Part shown: piece after piece, positions 32,330-41,128 of the stretch | How the letters are laid out: every line of letters starts with the position of its first letter | How positions within the stretch are numbered: position 1 is the first letter of the stretch | Origin: an uncultured Bacteroidales bacterium | GTDB lineage: Bacteria; Bacteroidota; Bacteroidia; Bacteroidales; WCHB1-69 | Direction: 5' to 3' | Assembly (NCBI GenBank): GCA_946409645.1 | Contig: CAMJXE010000013.1 | Coordinates: 1 to 47,556 of the forward strand | Length of the DNA stretch: 47,556 nucleotides | Position numbers and translations under genes: made by a program | Notes under the pieces: generated by a model | Databases searched by the model: none | Told to the model about the DNA's origin: nothing | Seen by the model: only the letters and a program-made list of their open reading frames with translations

Positions 32330-32818
32330 TTATATTTTTTCTGACAAAGACAACATTTTTAAAGCGGATACTGCTCCTTCCACGCCCTTATTTCCGTGTT
32401 TACCGCCGGAGCGATCTTCGGCTTGCTCCATTGTGTTGCAAGTCAAGACACTGAAAATCACAGGTTTGGAAAATTTCAGTCCGACATTCATAATGCCGTC
32501 GGCTACGGCTTGGGCGATGAAGTCGAAATGACGAGTTTCGCCTTGGATGATGCAGCCAATGCAGATAACGGCGTCCACGTTGGTGTATTCGAGCATCCAT
32601 TTGGCACCCAGCGGGAGCTCGAAGCTGCCTGGGACATAATGCACGTGGATGTTTTCGGCCTTAATGCCATGCTCCATCAAGCTCTCTTTCGCGCCGTTTA
32701 AAAGAGAATCGGTAATGCGGTCGTTCCATTCGCTGACCACAATACCGATTCTCTTATTATGAGCGGAAGAAAACTCGAAAGGCGTAAATTCCGATAAGTT
32801 TTTCTTCTTTTCTGTCAT
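32330..32818 (-). CDS. ribH: 6,7-dimethyl-8-ribityllumazine synthase
   Basis: 162 residues. Penultimate step of riboflavin synthesis: condenses the ribityl-aminouracil with dihydroxybutanone phosphate, in a capsid-like 60-mer or pentamer. Seen: IGIVVSEWNDRITDSLLNGA, HYVPGSFELPLGAKW, CIGCIIQGETRHFDFIAQ with the catalytic histidine, VIFSVLTCNTMEQAEDRSGGKHGNKG. Eight bases after the TPR protein gene, so cotranscribed. Confidence 0.94.
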   Translation of the reverse strand: MTEKKKNLSEFTPFEFSSAHNKRIGIVVSEWNDRITDSLLNGAKESLMEHGIKAENIHVHYVPGSFELPLGAKWMLEYTNVDAVICIGCIIQGETRHFDFIAQAVADGIMNVGLKFSKPVIFSVLTCNTMEQAEDRSGGKHGNKGVEGAVSALKMLSLSEKI

Positions 32819-32825
32819 TAAATCT

Positions 32826-33527
32826 TTATTTCACTTGAGATTTTGCTCTTTCAGCGTATTGAGCAATACTCATTTTGTTATATTCAGCGTAGAAATCTTT
32901 TTCAATGGTCTGATATGCATCGAGAGCTTTTTTCCAGTCACCTTTTCTTTCATACATCTGACCCAATTTGAAGAGTGCGATCGGGGTGAAATAGGGATCG
33001 TTGCCTTTCACAGCCTTTTCGTAATAGCTAATTGCCTGAGATTCGTCACCTTGTTCGTCGTAAAGGTCGCCGATAGTTGCCTGACAAGCATACCAAAGCA
33101 CGTCTTCCTTCTTTTTGAACTTCTTGAGATATTCCAGAGCATCTTCCTTTTGACCGAGTTTGAGGTAAGACAGACCGGCATAGTAGTTGGCGGTGTTGGC
33201 AGTTTTGGTGATTTTATAACCTGTAGCGATATCGAGGAATCCGTCGTTTTCGCCATCGCCTTCGAGCGCGAGCTTCAGGGAAGCGGTGTCACCTTGAATG
33301 AACCAATGGATGGGTTGAACGATTTGTGCGGAAGCTTCAGCGTTCTTCTTCTGAATATAGAAACGGTTGAAAGCCAAAATGGCAAGAATGACAACCAAAA
33401 CACCAATTATGACACCGTAAATGATGTTCTGATATTTATTGAAAAACGAAAGAATTCTCGTTACAAAGTTCTCATTTTCTTGCAATTGCTCTGATTTCTT
33501 GGAGCCTAAATTTTCGTTATTTGTCAT
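32826..33527 (-). CDS. Membrane-anchored TPR protein (YfgM-like)
   Basis: 233 residues. An N-terminal polar stretch, one membrane helix at about 37-56 (IIYGVIIGVLVVILAILAFN), then tetratricopeptide repeats on the far side: ANYYAGLSYLKLGQKEDALEYLKKF, ATIGDLYDEQGDESQAISYYEKAV and ALFKLGQMYERKGDWKKALDAYQTI. Layout matches YfgM, a SecYEG-associated periplasmic chaperone-like protein, and similar TPR proteins next to ribH are frequent in Bacteroidetes (from memory). Function not certain. Confidence 0.8.
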   Translation of the reverse strand: MTNNENLGSKKSEQLQENENFVTRILSFFNKYQNIIYGVIIGVLVVILAILAFNRFYIQKKNAEASAQIVQPIHWFIQGDTASLKLALEGDGENDGFLDIATGYKITKTANTANYYAGLSYLKLGQKEDALEYLKKFKKKEDVLWYACQATIGDLYDEQGDESQAISYYEKAVKGNDPYFTPIALFKLGQMYERKGDWKKALDAYQTIEKDFYAEYNKMSIAQYAERAKSQVK

Positions 33528-33554
33528 ATTCTTTTACTGATATTTTTGAGGGTG

Positions 33555-33562
33555 CAAAAATA
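33555..33562 (-). promoter_or_regulatory. -7 promoter box for the TPR-ribH unit
   Basis: TATTTTTG on the minus strand followed by CA, 28 bases before the ATG at 33527. Confidence 0.6.
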
Positions 33563-33636
33563 CACTTTTTTTTATTCAATAATTTGGGAAAAGTGATAGT
33601 TATAAAATATTGGCGTAAGAAGATTTCCGGGAGAGG

Positions 33637-33650
33637 GTATATGCATATAC
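33637..33650. other. Perfect 14-base palindrome at the fabD stop
   Basis: GTATATGCATATAC; its last base is the first base of the fabD stop triplet on this strand. No associated T-run. Could be a protein-binding site or chance. Confidence 0.25.
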
Positions 33651-34543
33651 TATTCGTTATCTGTGCCTAAGCATTCGGGTTCCATTTCGGGGACGATGCG
33701 TTTGACGAGATTCCCGAGGGTAGGAGCGGGGCCGAACTCCACGAAGTGGTCTGCTCCGTCGTGAACCATATTGAGCACCGTTTGCGTCCAGCGTACGGGT
33801 GCGGTGAGTTGCGCCACCAAGTTCTGACGAATCATATCGGGGTTGGTGACGGCAGAAGCATTTACGTTTTGATATACTGGACACTTTGGCGTGTTGAATA
33901 CGCACTTCTCGATGGCTTCGGCCAGCTCGTCTTGAGCGGTTTGCATCAGTGGGGAGTGGAAAGCACCTCCCACGTTGAGCATCATAATGCGTTTAGCACC
34001 AGCTTCTTTCAGCTTTTCGACGGCTAATTCCAATCCTTTGAGACTTCCGGAAATTACGAGTTGTTGTGGGGAGTTGTAGTTAGCGGGTACGACTACCTCG
34101 TTAGTGATAGAAGCGCAGACCTCCTCGATGATTTTGTCTTCGAATTTCAGGATGACGGCCATACTGGAGGGTTCCAGTTCACAGGCTTTCTGCATAGCGT
34201 TGGCTCGTTTCTCCACTAATCGGAGCGCGTCTTCAAAACGCAGACAGCCGGCTGCCGTCAGCGCAGTGTATTCGCCCAAGGAGTGTCCGGCGGTCATATC
34301 GGGTTCCGCCTGACGCAGGCATTCGTATGCGATATAACCGTGCAAAAACATCGCTAATTGCGTGTATTTGGTCTGTTTCAACTGTTCTTCAGTGCCATGG
34401 AACATGACATCGGAGATGGGATAACCTAAGATTTCATCTGCTTGGCGGAAAAGTTCCTTTGCCTTATCGTATTGGTCAAACAGAAGTTGTCCCATGCCGG
34501 GATGTTGTGAACCCTGTCCAGGGAAAATATATGCGTTTTTCAT
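33650..34543 (-). CDS. fabD: Malonyl-CoA:ACP transacylase
   Basis: 297 residues. Loads malonate onto acyl carrier protein for fatty-acid synthesis. The sequence shows YIFPGQGSQHPGMG at the N-terminus, nucleophile Ser88 in the elbow AGHSLGEYTAL, the arginine region LVEKRANAMQKA, and the catalytic histidine in GGAFHSPLM. No promoter box of standard form in the 85-base gap to metK, which is filled by a palindromic repeat. Confidence 0.93.
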   Translation of the reverse strand: MKNAYIFPGQGSQHPGMGQLLFDQYDKAKELFRQADEILGYPISDVMFHGTEEQLKQTKYTQLAMFLHGYIAYECLRQAEPDMTAGHSLGEYTALTAAGCLRFEDALRLVEKRANAMQKACELEPSSMAVILKFEDKIIEEVCASITNEVVVPANYNSPQQLVISGSLKGLELAVEKLKEAGAKRIMMLNVGGAFHSPLMQTAQDELAEAIEKCVFNTPKCPVYQNVNASAVTNPDMIRQNLVAQLTAPVRWTQTVLNMVHDGADHFVEFGPAPTLGNLVKRIVPEMEPECLGTDNE

Positions 34544-34575
34544 TATTTCTACTTTTTTATGCGTATTATTTATAG

Positions 34576-34620
34576 GTAGAGAAGCAAAAATTCAGTAAGA
34601 TGCAAGTTTTGCGTCTCTAC
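34576..34620. repeat. GTAGAG-type palindromic repeat between metK and fabD
   Basis: GTAGAGAAGCAAAA (34576-34589) pairs with TTTTGCGTCTCTAC (34607-34620), 13 of 14 bases, with a 17-base loop. It starts eight bases after the metK stop and lacks a T-run. A second element starting GTAGAG is at 46464-46486. Confidence 0.6.
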
Positions 34621-34628
34621 GGGAAAAA

Positions 34629-35867
34629 TTATAATTTGAATGCTTTTTTGATTTGATCAACATAGTCAAGTTTCTCCCAGGGGAAGAAAGTAACCTTGTG
34701 CTTGCCTTGCGCGGTTTCCACTTCGGATTCGTAGCAATCGCGGCCAAAGTGACCGTATGAGGCGGTGGGTTCGTAGATGGGGTTCTTCAAATGGAAGCGG
34801 TTGATGATGTCGTAGGGGCGCATCGGGAAAATTTCGTTGATGCGTTTGGCAATCTCGCTGTCGTGCATCTTCACCTTGGCGGTGCCGTAGGTGTTGACGT
34901 ACAAGCCCACGGGTTGAGCTTTACCGATGGCGTATGCCACTTGGATGAGTACTTGGTCGCAGAGTCCAGCGGCCACCATGTTCTTGGCGATGTGGCGGGT
35001 GGCGTAAGCAGCTGAACGGTCAACTTTTGAGGGGTCTTTGCCAGAGAAGGCACCTCCTCCGTGCGCACCGCGACCGCCGTAAGTGTCAACGATGATTTTA
35101 CGGCCTGTGAGACCGGAATCGCCGTGTGGTCCTCCGATGACAAACTTGCCCGTCGGGTTGACAAACAATTGGTAGTCGGCCTTGAACAGTCGTTGAACGT
35201 TCTTCGGACAGCTCTTTTTGACTCTCGGAATCAGGATTTTCTCCACATCACGGTGAATAGTTTCCAGCATGGTGGCCTCGTCGGCGAATTCGTCGTGTTG
35301 AGTGGAAATGACAATGCTGTCGATGCGTTCGGGTTTATGGCGTTCGGAATATTGCACGGTCACTTGCGACTTGGAGTCGGGGCGCAAATATCTCATTTTT
35401 TTGCCTTCCTTGCGGATGGCGGCGAGTTCCTGCACGAAACGGTGAGCCAACTCCACAGGCAGTGGCATATAGTTGTCCATCTCGTTGCAGGCGTAACCAA
35501 ACATCATGCCTTGGTCGCCGGCACCTTGGTCTTCCAAGGCGGCGCGTTCCACGCCTTGGTTGATGTCGGGCGATTGGCTGTGGATGGTGGAGATCACCCC
35601 ACAGGACTTATAGTCGAATTGGTAATCGCTTTTGTTGTAGCCGATTTCTTTGATGACACGACGCGCCACTTCATCTACGGAGACGTAGCCTTCGGTTTTC
35701 ACTTCACCGGCGCAGACGACAAGTCCGGTAGTAACGAGTGTTTCGCATGCCACTTTTGATTCAGGGTCTTGCGCCAAGAAACTATCCAACAGCGCGTCGG
35801 ATATCTGGTCGCAGATTTTGTCAGGGTGTCCTTCAGACACGGATTCGGATGTGAATAAATAACTCAT
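34629..35867 (-). CDS. metK: S-adenosylmethionine synthase
   Basis: 412 residues. Makes S-adenosylmethionine from ATP and methionine. Recognised by [21 protein letters not shown] (first-domain ATP/Met site), [11 protein letters not shown], and [26 protein letters not shown] (P-loop-like segment and Mg/K ligands); C-terminal insertions beyond GHFGRD are as in other Bacteroidetes forms. Upstream promoter box at 35981; no riboswitch structure is evident in the 113-base leader. Confidence 0.95.
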   Translation of the reverse strand: MSYLFTSESVSEGHPDKICDQISDALLDSFLAQDPESKVACETLVTTGLVVCAGEVKTEGYVSVDEVARRVIKEIGYNKSDYQFDYKSCGVISTIHSQSPDINQGVERAALEDQGAGDQGMMFGYACNEMDNYMPLPVELAHRFVQELAAIRKEGKKMRYLRPDSKSQVTVQYSERHKPERIDSIVISTQHDEFADEATMLETIHRDVEKILIPRVKKSCPKNVQRLFKADYQLFVNPTGKFVIGGPHGDSGLTGRKIIVDTYGGRGAHGGGAFSGKDPSKVDRSAAYATRHIAKNMVAAGLCDQVLIQVAYAIGKAQPVGLYVNTYGTAKVKMHDSEIAKRINEIFPMRPYDIINRFHLKNPIYEPTASYGHFGRDCYESEVETAQGKHKVTFFPWEKLDYVDQIKKAFKL

Positions 35868-35980
35868 AATCAGTAATTTAAATTGTTAAAAATAAAAAAC
35901 TGAAAATTGTGGAAGAAGATGGTTTAGCATTTTTTTCTGTGGTTGCAATCATAACAAATCTGTCCACGAATTTTCGGCGG

Positions 35981-35988
35981 CAAAAATA
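35981..35988 (-). promoter_or_regulatory. -7 promoter box for metK
   Basis: TATTTTTG on the minus strand followed by CC, 114 bases before the ATG at 35867. It lies 13 bases from the divergent box at 36002, so the two promoters are back to back. Confidence 0.6.
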
Positions 35989-36001
35989 CAAAAAAAATTT
36001 G

Positions 36002-36009
36002 TACTTTTG
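36002..36009 (+). promoter_or_regulatory. -7 promoter box for the DUF1015 gene
   Basis: TACTTTTG followed by CC, 65 bases before the ATG at 36074. Confidence 0.6.
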
Positions 36010-36073
36010 CCGTTGATTTCAAAAAGTTTTGAAATAAAACTAAATTAATTAATCATCAATAAATCAAATAGAT

Positions 36074-37339
36074 ATGTCAGTTATTAAACCCTTTAGAGGA
36101 TTCCGTCCTCCGAAAGAAATCGTTGAAAAGTTAGCTTCTCGTCCTTACGACGTGTTGAATTCCGAAGAGGCTCGCAAAGAGTGCGAAGGCAACCCGTATA
36201 GCCTGTTGCATGTCACCAAGGCTGAAATCGACTTGCCAGAGGGCACCGACGAACACTCACCTGAGGTTTATCTTCAAGTGGTGAAGAACTACAACAGCTT
36301 CAAGGATTACGGCTGGCTGGTTCAGGATAAAGAGGAGAAGCTCTACATCTATGCCCAAAGTATGAATCCCACGGAGCCCAACGCACGTTGGCAATATGGC
36401 ATCGTGGCTTGCGCATACAGCGAGGACTATGTCAATAAAATCATCAAAAAACACGAGCTTACCCGCAAGGACAAAGAGGAAGACCGCATGAAACACGTGC
36501 GCATCACCAATGCCAACGTGGAGCCCGTATTCTTCGCTTATCCCGCCATCGCTCGCATCGACGAAATCGTGGCCTCCGTGACCGCCAATGCCCCGATTTA
36601 CGATTTCGTGGCTAAGGAAGACGGCTTCGGTCACCGTTTCTGGGTGATTGACGACCGCAAACTCATCGATGAATTGGTGGAGATTTTCGATAAGCAGGTT
36701 CCCGCCATGTACATTGCCGACGGTCACCACCGCAGTGCCGCCGCCGCCCTCGTGGGTCAGGAGAAGAAAGAGCACAACCCGAATCACACCGGCAAAGAGG
36801 AGTACAACTACTTCATGACCGTGATTTTCCCGGACAATCAGCTCAATGTTATCGACTATAACCGCGTGGTGAAGGATCTCAATGGTCTCACCAAAGAGCA
36901 GTTCCTCAACGCATTGAACGAGGCTTACACCGTGGAAGAGATGGGCACAGACATCTACAAACCCGCTAAATTGCACGAGTTCAGTATGTATTTGGATGGT
37001 AAATGGTACAAGATGACCGCAAAGCCTGGCAAATATGACGACAACGATCCTATCGGGGTGCTGGATGTGAAAATCCTCAGCGACCATGTTTTGGATAAGA
37101 TCTTAGGAATCAAAGATCTCCGCACTGACAAGCGCATTGATTTCGTGGGTGGTATCCGCGGTTTGGGCGAACTGAAACGTCGCGTCGATAACGGCGAGAT
37201 GAAAGTCGCTTTCGCCTTGTATCCAGTTTCTATGCAGCAGATCATCGACATCGCCGACACGGGCAATATCATGCCTCCCAAGACCACATGGTTTGAGCCC
37301 AAGCTCCGTTCAGGCCTTGTCATTCACGAATTAGCTTAA
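36074..37339 (+). CDS. DUF1015-family protein (kinase-like DGHHR motif)
   Basis: 421 residues, usual length. Opens IKPFRGFRPPKEIVEKLASRPYDVL, the family hallmark, and contains YIADGHHRSAAAALV near residue 216. The DGHHR element also occurs in ParB/Srx-fold free serine kinases, and DUF1015 genes in Bacteroidetes are often next to serine biosynthesis genes; this suggests a small-molecule kinase such as a serine kinase, but no serA or serC is in this window. Cytoplasmic, no signal peptide. Function is inferred, family is firm. Confidence 0.85.
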   Translation: MSVIKPFRGFRPPKEIVEKLASRPYDVLNSEEARKECEGNPYSLLHVTKAEIDLPEGTDEHSPEVYLQVVKNYNSFKDYGWLVQDKEEKLYIYAQSMNPTEPNARWQYGIVACAYSEDYVNKIIKKHELTRKDKEEDRMKHVRITNANVEPVFFAYPAIARIDEIVASVTANAPIYDFVAKEDGFGHRFWVIDDRKLIDELVEIFDKQVPAMYIADGHHRSAAAALVGQEKKEHNPNHTGKEEYNYFMTVIFPDNQLNVIDYNRVVKDLNGLTKEQFLNALNEAYTVEEMGTDIYKPAKLHEFSMYLDGKWYKMTAKPGKYDDNDPIGVLDVKILSDHVLDKILGIKDLRTDKRIDFVGGIRGLGELKRRVDNGEMKVAFALYPVSMQQIIDIADTGNIMPPKTTWFEPKLRSGLVIHELA

Positions 37340-37360
37340 TATTCACAAATTCTCAAAAAT

Positions 37361-38290
37361 ATGTTCAAAGTTCCTGTTTTACTCATATTATATAATAGGG
37401 TAGAGGAAACACACGACGTATTTCAAGTTTTACGCACGGTGCAACCTACTGATTTGTATGTGGCGGGCGATGCTGCCAAACCGGATTCCGTATTGGACAG
37501 GATGCACGTCTATCAGGCTCGCGCCGTCATCCAACCTGAGTGGCCGTGCCAGGTGCACAAATTATGGCAGGACAACCATCTGGGCAAGTCCCAGATGGTT
37601 GCCACGGCCATAAAGTGGTTTTTCGAGCAAGAGGAAGAGGGAATAATCCTTTTTGATGATACTGTGCCGGGATACGATTTCTTCCCTTACTGCGAACAGC
37701 TGCTCGAAAAGTACCGCAATAACAAGAAAATTTTCAGTATCGGTGGCTTCTACTGGCGGCATCGAAGCCGGAAAAGATACAAAAAGCGCATGAAGAAGGG
37801 TGAATCATCCTATTTCTTCTCCGCTTACGCTTCTACGTGGGGTTTTGCCACTTGGAAAAATCGTTGGACCGACTTCTCTCTCTCGATGGATCAATACTCC
37901 AAGGAGGATTTCGAGAAGATGATTGAACCCTACATGAAGAAAAAGAAACAGAAAATCTATTGGATCAACCGGTTCAACAGCCTCAAGAAATACAAGGCAA
38001 CCCACTGGGCTTCCCAGTACAATTTTCATATTTGGGCGCACGAGGGCTTGTGCATTACCCCGTACCTCAATTTGGTGACCAACATGGGTTTCCGCAAGCA
38101 GAAGGAACGCAAAATCCGTCACTTGAAACGTAATGCGTATCCCATTATGCCTTTGGTCCATCCCGATGATATTCATCAGAACTATGAAGAGGATCGCTAC
38201 ATGTTCAGGCACATTTTCAATGGTGCCTATATCACTTTGTTTAAGAATTGGCTTAATGAACTGATATCCACCAATATACACGAAGAATAA
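37361..38290 (+). CDS. GT-A-fold glycosyltransferase (HlpA-like)
   Basis: 309 residues. Starts FKVPVLLILYNRVEETHDVFQVL, then PTDLYVAGDAAKPD, and the presumed metal site IILFDDTVPGYDFFPYCEQLLEKYR. Relatives with this layout (nucleotide-diphospho-sugar transferases sometimes named hemolytic protein HlpA) usually have an LEDD motif here; this protein has FDD. Central YASTWGFATWKNRW is another family mark. Soluble and basic. Probably adds a sugar to a surface glycan. 21 bases after DUF1015 and 6 before yitT, so in one operon with ispE. Confidence 0.75.
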   Translation: MFKVPVLLILYNRVEETHDVFQVLRTVQPTDLYVAGDAAKPDSVLDRMHVYQARAVIQPEWPCQVHKLWQDNHLGKSQMVATAIKWFFEQEEEGIILFDDTVPGYDFFPYCEQLLEKYRNNKKIFSIGGFYWRHRSRKRYKKRMKKGESSYFFSAYASTWGFATWKNRWTDFSLSMDQYSKEDFEKMIEPYMKKKKQKIYWINRFNSLKKYKATHWASQYNFHIWAHEGLCITPYLNLVTNMGFRKQKERKIRHLKRNAYPIMPLVHPDDIHQNYEEDRYMFRHIFNGAYITLFKNWLNELISTNIHEE

Positions 38291-38296
38291 AAGATT

Positions 38297-39172
38297 ATGG
38301 AAAACAAACTGACCGCTAAAAAAGTATGGCAAGAGGTAAAAAACTATTTCTTTATCTTTTTGGGGCTATGTTTGTTCACTTTCGGGTGGTCGGCTTTCCT
38401 GATTCCATACAAAGTGTCGGGTGGTGGTGTGGCTGGTGTGGCCTCCATCCTCTATTTCGCCACAGGCAGAATCCCTATTGGTGTTACAACATTCGTATTC
38501 AATGCAGTGCTTATTGCGGTCGCTTGGCGCGTGTTGGGTACGAAATTCTGTGTTAACTCGCTGATATGCACCGTTGTGATGAGTGCCTTTTTTTCCGTTT
38601 GGCAGCCGTTATTCCCTCATCCCATTGTGGACGACATGTTCATGAGCGTCATCATCGGGTCGGCGATTGCGGCCTTCGGCATCGGTATGTCCATCAACTG
38701 GGGCGGCAACACTGGCGGCATAGATATTATCGCGCTGATGATTGGCAAATACCGCAACATCTCATACGGTCGCATCAGTTTGGCTTGCAACATTCTCATC
38801 GTGGGCAGCTCTTACTTCGTGATCCACGATGTACAAAAACTGGTCTATAGTTTTGTCGTGTTGCTCGTCTCTATAATTGTATCTGATTTAGTGATAGATG
38901 GTTATCGGCAGACGTATCAGTTCATGGTCTTCTCCATGAAGAACGAGGAAATTGCCCAAAAGATTGGTTCTACACTGCACCGAGGATCCACATTCCTGAA
39001 GGGATATGGTTCCTACAAACATCAAGAGAAGGATGTGTTGCTGATTGTGGCGCACAGAACCGACAAGAGTGACATCACGCGCATTATCAAGGATATAGAC
39101 CCCGATGCTTTCATTACTATTTCGAAAACAGCCAGCGTTTTCGGCAAAAATTTTGACAATATTAAGATATGA
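38297..39172 (+). CDS. YitT-family membrane protein
   Basis: 291 residues. Five or six N-terminal membrane helices (NYFFIFLGLCLFTFGWSAFLIPY, then VSGGGVAGVASILYFATG, IGMSINWGGNTGGIDIIALM) form the DUF161 domain; the cytoplasmic C-terminal 85 residues (FMVFSMKNEEIAQKIGSTLHRG) are a DUF2179 ligand-binding-like domain. YitT proteins are widespread, with transporter activity suspected but not settled. Overlaps ispE by four bases (ATGA). Confidence 0.88.
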   Translation: MENKLTAKKVWQEVKNYFFIFLGLCLFTFGWSAFLIPYKVSGGGVAGVASILYFATGRIPIGVTTFVFNAVLIAVAWRVLGTKFCVNSLICTVVMSAFFSVWQPLFPHPIVDDMFMSVIIGSAIAAFGIGMSINWGGNTGGIDIIALMIGKYRNISYGRISLACNILIVGSSYFVIHDVQKLVYSFVVLLVSIIVSDLVIDGYRQTYQFMVFSMKNEEIAQKIGSTLHRGSTFLKGYGSYKHQEKDVLLIVAHRTDKSDITRIIKDIDPDAFITISKTASVFGKNFDNIKI

Positions 39173-39948
39173 GGAGAGATTTTGAGCCCATTGAGGCAAA
39201 AGTCAATGCCAAAATCAATATTGGTTTGCAAATTGTTCGCAAACGTCCCGATGGTTACCACGATTTGCAAACAGTTTTTTATCCAACAGATTTCTTTACA
39301 GACACCTTGCGAATTTCTCCCGCTAATGCAGAGATTCTGTTCAAAATGGAGAGCAAAGAGAATCTGGGAAACCCTTGTGACAATCTCTGTGTCAAGGCTT
39401 TCCGTATGTTGCAGCAGGATTTTGGAATCTCTAATGTGGAGATTTTCCTCACTAAAGGCATTCCGTCTGGTGCAGGATTGGGCGGTGGTTCCGCTGATGC
39501 CGCTTTCACTCTAAAAATGCTCTGCGACATCTTTCAACTGCCTGTTTCTGAGGAGAAAATGGTAGAATATGCTTTGCAGTTAGGCAGTGATGTGCCATTC
39601 TTCCTCATGAACAAGCCGGTATATGCCACAGGTCGAGGTGAAGTGATGATTCCTATCGGTTTGGACTTGTCTCAATATCGGTTAAAAATCGTTAAACCCG
39701 ATATCCACATTTCCACTAAGGAAGCATACGCTGGTGTGACCCCATGCGAGTCGGAGGTTTATTTGCCAGGGTCTTTACAACAGGATCCTGGCACGTGGAA
39801 AGACGTTGTGTTGAACGATTTCGAATCTTCCCTTTTCGAGAAGTTTCCTGAATTAAAAACTGTTAAAGAGCAATTGTATCAGGAAGGAGCTCTTTACGCT
39901 TCGATGTCGGGTAGCGGATCGGCCTTCTTCGGCATTTTCCCCGCTTAA
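39169..39948 (+). CDS. ispE: 4-diphosphocytidyl-2-C-methyl-D-erythritol kinase
   Basis: 259 residues. GHMP kinase that phosphorylates CDP-methylerythritol in the MEP isoprenoid pathway. Seen: AKVNAKINIGLQIVRKRPDGYHDLQTVF (substrate-binding start with DGYH), the ATP loop GIPSGAGLGGGSADAAFTL, LGSDVPFFL with the catalytic aspartate, and C-terminal SMSGSGSAFFGIF. Slightly short but complete. Complements dxs in the same window. Convergent with rluD, 27 bases apart. Confidence 0.94.
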   Translation: MRRDFEPIEAKVNAKINIGLQIVRKRPDGYHDLQTVFYPTDFFTDTLRISPANAEILFKMESKENLGNPCDNLCVKAFRMLQQDFGISNVEIFLTKGIPSGAGLGGGSADAAFTLKMLCDIFQLPVSEEKMVEYALQLGSDVPFFLMNKPVYATGRGEVMIPIGLDLSQYRLKIVKPDIHISTKEAYAGVTPCESEVYLPGSLQQDPGTWKDVVLNDFESSLFEKFPELKTVKEQLYQEGALYASMSGSGSAFFGIFPA

Positions 39949-39975
39949 CCCAAACAGCTTTTTTTTAAACAGTAC

Positions 39976-41016
39976 TTAACACTCGAAGTTTTGCTTCCCG
40001 TAGTTCTTCCATTTCTCCAAAACAGCGGTGAAGTCATCGGGCAGCTCTGACTCGAATTGTATCATTTTGCCTGTAATAGGGTGTTTGAAGCCCAAAGACT
40101 TGGCATGCAATGCTTGACGCGGCATCAGTGCAAAGCAGTTGCGAATGAATTGCTGGTATTTTGTGAAAGTTGTGCCTTTGAGGATGCGATTCCCGCCATA
40201 CGCTTCGTCGTTGAAGAGCGGATGCCCGATGTGCTGCAGATGCACGCGGATCTGGTGAGTGCGGCCCGTCTCTAATTGGCACTCGATTAGCGTGACGTAG
40301 CCGAACCGTTCCACCACGCGCCAGTGCGTGACGGCGTGCTTGCCTTGGTCGCTGCCTTCTGGAAAGACCGTCATCACCATACGGTCTTTCGGATTGCGCC
40401 CCACATTGCCGACAATCGTGCCAGACTCCCCCTCCATGTCGCCCCATACCAACGCCCAGTAGCGGCGTTCCAGATCATGGTCGAAGAAAGTCTTCGCCAG
40501 CCGCATTTGTGCCAACTCATTCTTGGTGACGGCCAGCAGTCCGGAAGTGTTTTTGTCGATGCGGTGCACCAATAACGGCTTCATCGGGGAACCATCCTCT
40601 AACTTTTGGTCTTTCAGGTAATAGTAGAGCGCATTGACGAGCGTTCCAGTGTAATTGCCGTAAGCGGGATGTACCACCATTCCGGCCTCCTTGTTGACAA
40701 TAAGCAGGTCAGCGTCTTCATATATAATATTTAAAGGAATGTCCTCAGGCAGAATTTCGGTGTCGTTGGGCGGATTGGGCATCAGCACGGAAATAGTGTC
40801 GCCAGGGCGCACCTTGTAGTTCTGTTTCACGGGTTTGCCGTTCACTAAGATGCAGTCCGCCTTTGCCGCCTGCTGCACTTTATTGCGCGACGTGTTGGCA
40901 ATCAGGTTGAAAAGGTATTTGTCGATGCGGAGCATCTCCGTACCTGCTGTTACCTCGAACCTGAAATGTTCGTATAATTCGTCTTTTTCTTCGTTTCTCT
41001 TTTCTGTCTCAATCAT
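39976..41016 (-). CDS. rluD: RluD-family 23S rRNA pseudouridine synthase
   Basis: 346 residues from the ATG at 41016. An in-frame GTG at 41034 would extend it by six residues into a REP-like element and is disfavoured. N-terminal S4 RNA-binding domain (MLRIDKYLFNLIANTSRNKVQQAA), then the RluA-type catalytic domain with PLLVHRIDKNTSGLLAVTKN (catalytic Asp) and the C-terminal GRTHQIRVHLQHIGHPLFNDEAYGG. It converts uridines to pseudouridine in rRNA; length and S4 domain fit RluD, but RluC or a general RluA paralogue cannot be excluded. Confidence 0.88.
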   Translation of the reverse strand: MIETEKRNEEKDELYEHFRFEVTAGTEMLRIDKYLFNLIANTSRNKVQQAAKADCILVNGKPVKQNYKVRPGDTISVLMPNPPNDTEILPEDIPLNIIYEDADLLIVNKEAGMVVHPAYGNYTGTLVNALYYYLKDQKLEDGSPMKPLLVHRIDKNTSGLLAVTKNELAQMRLAKTFFDHDLERRYWALVWGDMEGESGTIVGNVGRNPKDRMVMTVFPEGSDQGKHAVTHWRVVERFGYVTLIECQLETGRTHQIRVHLQHIGHPLFNDEAYGGNRILKGTTFTKYQQFIRNCFALMPRQALHAKSLGFKHPITGKMIQFESELPDDFTAVLEKWKNYGKQNFEC

Positions 41017-41032
41017 ATTTTGTCGGTTAGCC

Positions 41033-41098
41033 ACCCAAGATTGCGGCTGACGCCTTACCCTGGGTTATAATACTCTTGCCCTTTTAGGGCTGCACAAG
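41033..41098. repeat. REP-like element between the secreted protein gene and rluD
   Basis: Two nested palindromes: ACCCA (41033-41037) with TGGGT (41061-41065), and GCCCT-ttt-AGGGC (41078-41090) flanked by CTTG and CAAG. Such paired GC-rich hairpins resemble Bacteroidetes REP-like repeats. It lies directly upstream of rluD and may affect its leader. Confidence 0.45.
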
Positions 41099-41114
41099 GG
41101 AAATATTTTGTTAT

Positions 41115-41128
41115 ATTGCCTGTTGCCT
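41115..41128. repeat. AGGCAAT heptads at a stop codon
   Basis: On the minus strand AGGCAAC and AGGCAAT follow directly; the TAG stop of the 820-residue protein (41129-41127) supplies the first AG. A related third unit (GCAATAGGT) precedes it. Confidence 0.55.

Noticed and set aside
35868-35980. SAM riboswitch in the metK leader
   Set aside because: I find no paired stems with the expected conserved loops in the 113-base leader, which is A/T-rich and unstructured by eye.
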